Part shown: one piece after another, positions 1-5,568 of the stretch
Numbering within the stretch: the first letter of the stretch is position 1
Layout: the number at the start of each line of letters is the position of its first letter
Assembly: GCA_028876585.1 (NCBI GenBank)
Contig: JAGWRL010000044.1
Location: forward strand, 1-8,265
Direction of reading: 5' to 3'
Length of the DNA stretch: 8,265 nucleotides
DNA from: Pseudomonadota bacterium
Lineage (GTDB): Bacteria; Pseudomonadota; Alphaproteobacteria; Rhizobiales; Beijerinckiaceae
Notes under the pieces: generated by a model
Told to the model about the DNA's origin: nothing
Databases searched by the model: none
The model's input: only the letters and a program-made list of their open reading frames with translations
Program-made: the position numbers and the translations under genes

Positions 1-671
1 AGGAACAGCGAGATGCCGCGCGTGCCGGGCGGCGCGTCGGGCAGCCGCGCCAGCACCAGATGCACGATATTGTCGGCGAAATCGTGCTCGCCATAGGTGA
101 TGAAGATTTTCTGGCCGAATATGCGGTAGGTCCCGTCGTCCGCCCGCTCGGCGCGCGAGCGCACCGCGTTGAGGTCGGAGCCGGCCTGCGGCTCGGTCAG
201 GTTCATGGTGCCGGTCCATTCGCCGCTGGCGAGGCGCTTGACATAGGTCTCGCGCAGTCGCGGCGAGGCGTAGGCGTTGAGCGCTCCGAGCGCCCCCTCG
301 CTCAGCAGCGGGCATAAAGCAAAGCCCATCGAGGCGCCGTTCCAGATCTCCGTGCAGGCGAAGCTGACGCTGTGCGGCAGGCCCATGCCGCCCTGTTCCG
401 GCGCGGCGGTGACGCCGGCCCAGCCGCCCGCCACCCATTGCTTGTAAGCGTCGCGAAACCCCTTCGGCGTGGTGACGACGCCGTTCTCGCATTTCGCGCC
501 CTCGATGTCGCCGGGACGGTTGAGCGGCGCGATCACTTGCGTTGCGAAACGCCCCGCTTCCGAAATGACGGAGGCGACGGTGTCCCAATCGAGATCGCCG
601 GGCAGCGCCTCGCCGAGATCGGCGACATGGCGCAGCGAGAACAGGATGTCTTCGACGGGGGAGCGGTACAT
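1..671 (-). CDS. Acyl-CoA dehydrogenase, N-terminal part (cut by the left window edge)
   Basis: FAD-dependent enzyme that forms the alpha-beta double bond in an acyl-CoA and passes electrons to electron-transfer flavoprotein; cytoplasmic. Only the first 223 codons are visible. The protein opens MYRSPVEDILFSLRHV, the short N-terminal extension typical of the large (about 590-residue) dehydrogenases that include DmdC (3-methylmercaptopropionyl-CoA dehydrogenase). An acyl-CoA dehydrogenase N-terminal helical region follows, with WAGVTAAPEQGGMGLP at residues 84-99. The flavin-contacting middle domain begins with MNLTEPQAGSDL at 155-166 and continues GQKIFITYGEHDFADNIVHLVLARLP. The catalytic Glu region lies outside the window. 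The ATG at 671 is chosen because a clear Shine-Dalgarno GAGAGGA sits 8 nt upstream and the family N-terminus begins there. It follows lspA on the same strand after 57 bp, so it may be read from the ileS-lspA transcript or its own promoter. The family is secure; the substrate is not, and calling it DmdC would need the C-terminal half and biochemical context. Confidence 0.9.
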   Translation of the reverse strand, partial: MYRSPVEDILFSLRHVADLGEALPGDLDWDTVASVISEAGRFATQVIAPLNRPGDIEGAKCENGVVTTPKGFRDAYKQWVAGGWAGVTAAPEQGGMGLPHSVSFACTEIWNGASMGFALCPLLSEGALGALNAYASPRLRETYVKRLASGEWTGTMNLTEPQAGSDLNAVRSRAERADDGTYRIFGQKIFITYGEHDFADNIVHLVLARLPDAPPGTRGISLF

Positions 672-679
672 CGGGCGCG

Positions 680-686
680 TCCTCTC
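680..686 (-). promoter_or_regulatory. Shine-Dalgarno site of the acyl-CoA dehydrogenase gene
   Basis: The minus strand reads GAGAGGA followed by 8 nt and the ATG at 671. This is a close match to the anti-Shine-Dalgarno complement at good spacing, and it fixes the start codon. It lies in the 57-bp gap after lspA. Confidence 0.7.
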
Positions 687-728
687 AAGGCTTCGCGCTC
701 AAGGACCATAGAACGCGGACGGGCGCAA

Positions 729-1205
729 TCACCCCTTTCGCCCCTCCGCGAACAGCCCCTCCACGATCAGCAGCGCCACGCCGGCGCTGATCGCCGCGTC
801 GGCGAGGTTGAAGACGAAGAAATGGCGGCCGAGCGCGTGCAGGTCGAGGAAATCGACCACCGCGCCATAGGCGGCGCGGTCGGCCGCGTTGCCGAGCGCG
901 CCGCCGATGATGAGGCCAAGCCCGGCGCCGGTCATGCGCGATTTCACCCGCCACAGCCAGATCGTCAGCACGGCGACGACGCCTAGGGAAAAGCTGGTCA
1001 GCAGCGCCGCGCCGAGCGCCCCGTCCTGCGGCAGCAGGCTGAACGAGACGCCGCGATTGAAGCGCAGCGCCAGATCGAGAAACGGCGCCAGCGCGCCCGC
1101 GTGCATCGCCCCCGCCTCGAAACCGTGCGTGATCGCGTATTTGCTCGCCTGATCCAGCGCCAGCGCCAGCGCGGCGAGCGCCAGTCCCAACCCCCGCGCG
1201 CTCAC
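729..1205 (-). CDS. lspA: Lipoprotein signal peptidase (signal peptidase II)
   Basis: Inner-membrane aspartyl protease that cleaves the signal peptide of diacylglyceryl-prolipoproteins just before the lipidated cysteine. The 158-residue product is close to the usual 160-170. Visible family blocks are LDQASKY with D18, [11 protein letters not shown] with N50 (the NxGxxFS block), [10 protein letters not shown] with D109, and FNLADAAIS with N133 and D136. D109 and D136 correspond to the catalytic aspartate pair; their 27-residue spacing equals that of Asp102/Asp129 in Bacillus subtilis LspA. Hydrophobic segments near residues 5-24, 63-85, 95-108 and 134-152 fit the four-helix topology. The start is the GTG at 1205, which overlaps the ileS stop as GTGA; no strong Shine-Dalgarno is placed at 5-10 nt, so translation is probably coupled to ileS. 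The ileS-lspA order is conserved widely in proteobacteria. Longer in-frame starts would lie inside ileS and add non-family sequence. Confidence 0.95.
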   Translation of the reverse strand: MSARGLGLALAALALALDQASKYAITHGFEAGAMHAGALAPFLDLALRFNRGVSFSLLPQDGALGAALLTSFSLGVVAVLTIWLWRVKSRMTGAGLGLIIGGALGNAADRAAYGAVVDFLDLHALGRHFFVFNLADAAISAGVALLIVEGLFAEGRKG

Positions 1206-4200
1206 GCCCCGCGCGCTTTCCACTCCCGCAACGCTTTCGCGTCGCGTGGGCTGACGTCGGGATATTCGGGATCGGCGGTGGCGGGGTCGAAATAGCGCCA
1301 CGAGCGCGCGCATTTGACGCCGCCGGCGCGCTGCACCACCACCGCGGCGCCCGGCGCGTCGGCATGGCGGAACGCGCCCTCGGGCGCGGGGCCGTCGACG
1401 AGGGTGAGGTCGGAGACGATGCACACTTCCGCGAAGTCGACGTGCTCCAGCGCGGCGCGCCAGTTCGCGTCTTCGAGATAGAGCACGGGATGCGCCTCCA
1501 GCGAGGCGCCGATCTCCTTGGCGGCGCGGGCGATCTCGATCGCGCCGGTGACGACCGAGCGCAGCCGGCGCAGTTGCGCCCATTGCGCCGCCAGCGCCTC
1601 GTCGCGGAAATTTTCAGGGATGTCCGGGAACAGTTCGAGATGCACCGAGCCGGCTTGCGGGTCACGCGCGCCCCACGCCTCCTCGGCGGTGAACACGAGG
1701 ATGGGCGCGAGCCACACCGTCACGGCGCGGAAGATGCGCTCGATCGTCTCCAGCGAGCCGATCCGCTTGAGGCTGGAGATCGGCTCGCAATAGAGCGCGT
1801 CCTTGCGCACGTCGAAATAGAACGCCGACAGGTCGGTGTTGAGGAAGGCCGACAGGATCGACACCACGCGGGCGAAATCGAACTCGGCGTAAGCGCGCCG
1901 CACCTCGCCGTCGAGTTCGGCGAGCCGATGCAACATCAGCCGGTCGAGCGGTTGGATCATCGAGAAGGCGAGCGTGCGGCTGCGGTCGTAATGGGCGAGC
2001 ATGCCCAGCATCCAGCGCAGCGAATTGCGCAGCTTGCGGTAATTGTCGCTCACCATTTTGAGGATGTCGGGGCCGATCTTCTGGTCGTCGGTGTAATCCG
2101 TGCTCGCCACCCACAGCCGCAGAATGTCGGCGCCCGAGGTCTTGATGATGTCCTGCGGGAAGGTCTGATTGCCGAGCGACTTCGATTGCTTGCGGCCCTT
2201 CTCGTCGAGCGTGAAGCCGTGCGTCAGCACGATGTCGTAGGGCGCGCGGCCGCGCGTGCCGCAGCTCTCCAGCAGCGACGCCTGGAACCAGCCGCGATGC
2301 TGGTCGGAGCCCTCCAGATACATCACCTCGTCGGCGCCGCCATCGACTTTGCGATGGATGCCGGCGAGGCCGGGGAAATGCTTGGCGTCGTCGAGCACGA
2401 AGGCGTGGGTCGAGCCGGAATCGAACCACACGTCGAGCACGTCGTCGACCTTCTCGTACTCGGCGGGGTCGAACTCGGGCGCGAGGAACCGCGCCGCCGC
2501 GCCCTCGGCGTACCACGCGTCGGCGCCCTCCTGCTCGAAGGCTGCCGCGATTCGGGCGTTGACGCGCTCGTCCTTGAGCGGCTCGTGTTTGCCCTTTTCG
2601 ACGAACACGGCGATCGGCACGCCCCAGGCGCGTTGCCGGCTCATCACCCAATCCGGCTTGGCGTTGACCATGCCGCGAATCCGGTTCTCGCCGCTGGCGG
2701 GCACCCAGCGGGTCTCAGTGATGGCTTTGAGCGCGGTGTCGCGTAACGAGAGCCCGCCCGCCATCGCCTTGTCCATGGCGATGAACCATTGCGGCGTGTT
2801 GCGGAAGATGACGGGTTTCTTCGAGCGCCAGCTGTGCGGGTATTGATGCTTGAGCCGCCCCCGCGCCAGCAGATTGCCCGCTTCAATCAAAGCGCGGATG
2901 ACCGCCTCGTTGGCGTCGCCCTTCTCGCCCTTCTCGGTGAGGACGCGCCTGCCCGTGAAGCCGGGCGCTTCGTTGGTGTAGACGCCGTTTTCGTCGACGG
3001 TGTAGGGGATGCGGGGGTTTATGCCGCGCTCGGCAAGCAACCGGCCTGACGCCATCCAGATCTCAAAATCCTCGCGGCCGTGGCTCGGCGCGGTGTGGAC
3101 AAAGCCCGTGCCGGCGTCGTCGGTGACATGGTCACCGTCGAGCAGGGGGATGGGGAAGGTGTAACCTCCGGCGAGGCCGCGAAGGGGATGGGCGCAAATG
3201 GTTCCTGCGAGAAGCGACCCGCCAATTTCGCGAGAATTGAACGATCCCGAGGCAATCTTCGCCTGACGACGGAACTCATCCACAAGACTTGTAGCAACAA
3301 GGAGCGACGCGCCGCCAAAACGCGATCTGAACTCGCGTCGCTCTTCGTTGATTCGGTTCCTTTGTTCTTCGTAGGCCGCTTCCGAACCCGCTATCTGCGC
3401 AGCGCTTGATGCGTCAGTAGCCTGAATTTCCGGTGCAGGCATCAACAGCGTGTAGGAAAACCGATGCGAATAGGAGATTGCCCGGTTGCCAGGAATTGTC
3501 CAAGGCGTCGTAGTCCAAATTACAATTTTGGCGTTGACGCCTTGCAATCCGGCCGCGTCGGAGGAGACAACCGGAAACGCCACATAGACCGTATCGCTGG
3601 TATGATCCTCGTACTCGACCTCGGCCTCGGCCAGCGCCGTTTGCTCGACCACGCTCCACATCACCGGTTTGCTGCCGCGATACAGCAGCCCATTATCCGC
3701 ATATTTGTGAATCTCGCGCGCGATCTGCGCTTCGGCCGCAAAGCTCATCGTCGAATAGGGATGGTCCCAGTCGCCGAAGCCGCCGAGCCGCTTGAACTCC
3801 TCGCGCTGCACGTTGAGCCAATGGCCGGCATAGGCGCGGCATTCCTGACGGAACGCGATCATCGCCTGCGGCGAGCGGAAATCCGGCTTCGGCTTGCCCT
3901 TGGAGCGGTAATTCTCCTCCTCGACCTTCCATTCAATAGGAAGGCCGTGGCAGTCCCAGCCGGGCACGTAGTTGGAATCCTTGCCGAGCATCTGCTGCGA
4001 GCGGACGACCAGATCCTTGAGCGTCTTGTTGAGCGCGGTGCCGATGTGGATATGACCGTTGGCGTAGGGGGGGCCGTCGTGCAGCACGAATTTCGGCCGG
4101 CCCTGCGCTTGGGCGCGCAAAGCGCCGTAAATGTCGGCCGCCGCCCATTTGGCCAAAATCTCCGGCTCCTTCTGCGGCAGGCCGCCGCGCATCGGGAAAT

Positions 4201-4249
4201 CGGTCTTGGGCAGAAACAGGGTTTGCGAATAATCTTCCGCGTCGGTCAT
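1202..4249 (-). CDS. ileS: Isoleucyl-tRNA synthetase (class I, with editing domain)
   Basis: Charges tRNA-Ile with isoleucine in the cytoplasm and hydrolyses mischarged Val-tRNA-Ile. The product is 1015 residues. The N-terminal catalytic block holds [18 protein letters not shown] (residues 58-75), where the HIGH signature reads HIGT (68-71), and [12 protein letters not shown] (97-108). The CP1 editing domain follows, with the threonine-rich [11 protein letters not shown] (245-255) and [16 protein letters not shown] (380-395; D394 corresponds to the conserved editing aspartate). Next come [12 protein letters not shown] (606-617), GSDQHRGWF (647-655) and the KMSKS loop as KQSKS (687-691). The anticodon-binding domain makes up the rest. 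The C-terminal zinc-finger region is degenerate, keeping one cysteine (C980). The ATG at 4249 is chosen because [14 protein letters not shown] matches the family N-terminus; the frame stays open upstream but runs antisense through alkB. No good Shine-Dalgarno precedes the start. A low-GC patch (about 3181-3540) and an apparent extra segment near residues 275-310 are odd. Confidence 0.98.
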   Translation of the reverse strand: MTDAEDYSQTLFLPKTDFPMRGGLPQKEPEILAKWAAADIYGALRAQAQGRPKFVLHDGPPYANGHIHIGTALNKTLKDLVVRSQQMLGKDSNYVPGWDCHGLPIEWKVEEENYRSKGKPKPDFRSPQAMIAFRQECRAYAGHWLNVQREEFKRLGGFGDWDHPYSTMSFAAEAQIAREIHKYADNGLLYRGSKPVMWSVVEQTALAEAEVEYEDHTSDTVYVAFPVVSSDAAGLQGVNAKIVIWTTTPWTIPGNRAISYSHRFSYTLLMPAPEIQATDASSAAQIAGSEAAYEEQRNRINEERREFRSRFGGASLLVATSLVDEFRRQAKIASGSFNSREIGGSLLAGTICAHPLRGLAGGYTFPIPLLDGDHVTDDAGTGFVHTAPSHGREDFEIWMASGRLLAERGINPRIPYTVDENGVYTNEAPGFTGRRVLTEKGEKGDANEAVIRALIEAGNLLARGRLKHQYPHSWRSKKPVIFRNTPQWFIAMDKAMAGGLSLRDTALKAITETRWVPASGENRIRGMVNAKPDWVMSRQRAWGVPIAVFVEKGKHEPLKDERVNARIAAAFEQEGADAWYAEGAAARFLAPEFDPAEYEKVDDVLDVWFDSGSTHAFVLDDAKHFPGLAGIHRKVDGGADEVMYLEGSDQHRGWFQASLLESCGTRGRAPYDIVLTHGFTLDEKGRKQSKSLGNQTFPQDIIKTSGADILRLWVASTDYTDDQKIGPDILKMVSDNYRKLRNSLRWMLGMLAHYDRSRTLAFSMIQPLDRLMLHRLAELDGEVRRAYAEFDFARVVSILSAFLNTDLSAFYFDVRKDALYCEPISSLKRIGSLETIERIFRAVTVWLAPILVFTAEEAWGARDPQAGSVHLELFPDIPENFRDEALAAQWAQLRRLRSVVTGAIEIARAAKEIGASLEAHPVLYLEDANWRAALEHVDFAEVCIVSDLTLVDGPAPEGAFRHADAPGAAVVVQRAGGVKCARSWRYFDPATADPEYPDVSPRDAKALREWKARGA

Positions 4250-4321
4250 GATCGTCTGGGGCGCTTTCCGGAGGTTTGCGCGCCTTAGAGGATTCCGCTC
4301 AAAACTGCAAAAGGCGTGGGG
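4250..4321. promoter_or_regulatory. Divergent intergenic region between ileS and alkB
   Basis: This 72-bp gap separates the outward-facing starts of ileS (minus) and alkB (plus), so transcription signals for both should lie here or slightly inside the genes. I find no convincing -35/-10 pair. On the ileS strand TTGCAG (4310-4305) is followed after 15 nt by TCTAAG, which is poorly matched and too closely spaced. The only confident signal is the alkB ribosome binding site at 4311-4314. No riboswitch or T-box-like leader fits in a gap this short. Role assigned from gene arrangement only. Confidence 0.45.
4311..4314 (+). promoter_or_regulatory. Shine-Dalgarno site deciding the alkB start
   Basis: AAGG, within AAAAGG, lies 7 nt before the ATG at 4322. 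The alternative in-frame GTG at 4316 would be only 1 nt from this site, so the ATG is preferred. This removes two residues from the longest open frame. Confidence 0.6.
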
Positions 4322-4951
4322 ATGACCAACAGAATCGAAGCCGCGCCCGGCGCCTGGCTCTATCCCGGCTTTCTCGACCCCGCGCGGCAGGCCGCGACGC
4401 TCGCCGCTTTGCGCGCCGTGATCGCGCAAAGCCCGCTGTTTTCGCCGACCATGCCGCGCACGGGAAAACCGTTCTCGGTCAGGATGACGAATTGCGGCGC
4501 GCTCGGCTGGGTCTCCGACCGCGACGGTTATCGCTACCAGCCGCGCCACCCCGTCACGGGGGCGCCGTGGCCGGCGATCCCGGCGGAAATCCTGGCGGTC
4601 TGGACCGAATTGCTGCCCCATGCGCCGCCGCCCGAGGCCTGTCTCGTCAATTACTACGACGGAGCCGCGAAAATGGGGCTGCATCAGGATCGCGACGAGC
4701 GCGCCCTCGATGTGCCGGTGCTGTCGATCTCGCTCGGCGACGAGGCGCGGTTCCGCATCGGCGGGCCGACGCGCAACGCGCCGACGCGCGCCTTCACGCT
4801 GCGCAGCGGCGACGTGTTTGCGTTCGGCGCCGAATCGCGGCTGGCGTTCCACGGCGTCGACCGGATTTCGCTCGGAACGTCGAGCCTGCTGCCCGAGGGC
4901 GGTCGGCTCAACCTGACGCTGCGAAGGGTTACGCCGTCGGCGCGGTCTTAG
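4322..4951 (+). CDS. alkB: Alpha-ketoglutarate-dependent DNA repair dioxygenase AlkB
   Basis: Fe(II)/2-oxoglutarate dioxygenase that oxidatively demethylates 1-methyladenine and 3-methylcytosine, mainly in single-stranded DNA and in some enzymes RNA; cytoplasmic. The product is 209 residues, against 216 for E. coli AlkB. Iron ligands are H121, D123 (in LHQDRDE) and H177 (in FHGVD). R195 and R201 in RLNLTLR match the E. coli pair Arg204/Arg210 that binds 2-oxoglutarate. W63 and Y70 in [12 protein letters not shown] match the base-stacking Trp69 and Tyr76, and D125 matches Asp135, tied to substrate choice. All key residues are present, so it should be active. It is the only plus-strand gene, divergent from ileS, and its last 23 bp overlap the 3' end of grpE on the opposite strand. 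No ada or other adaptive-response gene is in view and no clear Ada box is seen, so its induction is unknown. Confidence 0.96.
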   Translation: MTNRIEAAPGAWLYPGFLDPARQAATLAALRAVIAQSPLFSPTMPRTGKPFSVRMTNCGALGWVSDRDGYRYQPRHPVTGAPWPAIPAEILAVWTELLPHAPPPEACLVNYYDGAAKMGLHQDRDERALDVPVLSISLGDEARFRIGGPTRNAPTRAFTLRSGDVFAFGAESRLAFHGVDRISLGTSSLLPEGGRLNLTLRRVTPSARS

Positions 4952-5504
4952 CCGCACCCTTGGAGACGCCCACGAGCGCCGGGCGCAGCACGCGGTCGGC
5001 GATCTTCCAGCCGCTCTGCACCACCTGGGCGACCGCGCCGGAGGGGATTTCCGCGTCCGGCGCCTCGAACATCGCCTGATGGAAATTCGGGTCGAACTTC
5101 TCGCCCAAGGGGTCGAGCCGCTTGACGCCGTGGCGCGCCAGCACGCTGGCGAGGTCCTTGGCGGTGAGTTCGACGCCCTCGATCAGCGCCTTCAGCGTGT
5201 CGTTCGCGCCGGCGCGCGCATCGGCGGGGATGTGGTCGAGCGCGCGTTCGAGATTATCGACCACCGACAGCAGATCGCGGGCGAAATTGGTGACGCCATA
5301 GGCGCGCGCGTCGGCCGACTCACGTTCGGAGCGGCGCCGCATATTCTCCGTTTCCGCAAGCGCGCGCAGCACGCGCTCCTTCAACTCGGCGTTTTCCGAA
5401 ACCAGCTTCTCGATCACGCTATGCGGATCGGGGGCGGTTTCTGCTTTATTGTCAAACTCTTCTGGCCCCTTAGCGTCGGGATTGATCGGTTGCTTATCGT
5501 TCAT
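4929..5504 (-). CDS. grpE: GrpE, nucleotide exchange factor for DnaK
   Basis: Homodimeric cochaperone that releases ADP from DnaK (Hsp70) and so resets the DnaK-DnaJ folding cycle; cytoplasmic. The product is 191 residues, a normal length. Residues 1-30 are acidic and probably disordered. A long helical/coiled-coil stretch (about 28-90) includes [20 protein letters not shown] and [16 protein letters not shown]. The C-terminal beta domain carries the family signature: [20 protein letters not shown] (125-144) and [20 protein letters not shown] (161-180). The ATG at 5504 is chosen over in-frame starts at 5522 and 5561 because MNDKQP begins a typical acidic GrpE N-terminus and AGGA lies 5 nt upstream. 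It lies 64 bp downstream of glnD on the same strand; hrcA, the frequent upstream neighbour of grpE, is absent. A sigma-32-like promoter candidate precedes it. Its stop lies inside the antisense 3' end of alkB. Confidence 0.97.
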   Translation of the reverse strand: MNDKQPINPDAKGPEEFDNKAETAPDPHSVIEKLVSENAELKERVLRALAETENMRRRSERESADARAYGVTNFARDLLSVVDNLERALDHIPADARAGANDTLKALIEGVELTAKDLASVLARHGVKRLDPLGEKFDPNFHQAMFEAPDAEIPSGAVAQVVQSGWKIADRVLRPALVGVSKGAAKTAPTA

Positions 5505-5509
5505 GGCGA

Positions 5510-5513
5510 TCCT
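5510..5513 (-). promoter_or_regulatory. Shine-Dalgarno site deciding the grpE start
   Basis: The minus strand reads AGGA, 5 nt before the ATG at 5504. A second purine run, GAGGG at 5520-5516, lies farther upstream at poor spacing. This supports the inner start over the ATGs at 5522 and 5561. Confidence 0.55.
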
Positions 5514-5533
5514 GGCCCTCATATCTGGCGGCG

Positions 5534-5562
5534 ATATCGAGGCTGGCGCGGCAAAAATCAAG
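5534..5562 (-). promoter_or_regulatory. Candidate heat-shock (RpoH / sigma-32-like) promoter of grpE
   Basis: On the minus strand CTTGAT (5562-5557) is followed by a 15-nt spacer and CTCGATAT (5541-5534). Against the E. coli sigma-32 consensus CTTGAA / CCCCATNT with 13-17 nt spacing, this matches 5 of 6 and, counting N as a match, 6 of 8 positions. A transcript would begin about 20-25 nt before the grpE ATG. grpE is a standard RpoH target, which makes the match more believable. A weaker sigma-70 reading of the same DNA also exists (TTGATT, 17 nt, GATATC). Found by eye, with no test of chance occurrence. Confidence 0.35.
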
Positions 5563-5568
5563 CCGGCG

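Noticed and set aside
1364..2746. A 460-codon plus-strand open frame opposite ileS
   Set aside because: Antisense shadow of ileS with low-complexity composition and no family motif; the ileS motifs on the other strand explain the region fully.
3515..3531. Imperfect palindrome CCAAATTACAATTTTGG
   Set aside because: It is explained as coding sequence for AKIVIW in the conserved IleRS editing block; the symmetry is broken by an extra T.
4261..4267. AAAGCGC on the minus strand near alkB, resembling part of the E. coli Ada box
   Set aside because: Only 7 bp match, it lies on the opposite strand to alkB transcription, no second box element accompanies it, and such words are frequent in GC-rich DNA.
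3464..4288. Plus-strand 274-codon frame and smaller frames across the low-GC patch, considered as a possible inserted gene inside ileS
   Set aside because: The ileS frame continues unbroken with conserved editing motifs on both sides and within the patch, so there is no inserted gene. No terminal inverted repeats or target duplications were seen.
4250..4957. N-terminal extension of ileS up to 4957
   Set aside because: The added 236 residues are antisense to alkB and unlike any IleRS; the family N-terminus starts at the ATG at 4249.
5505..5561. Longer grpE starting at 5561 or 5522
   Set aside because: The extra residues (MIFAAPAS...) are not GrpE-like, would cover the candidate promoter, and have a poorer ribosome binding site than the ATG at 5504.
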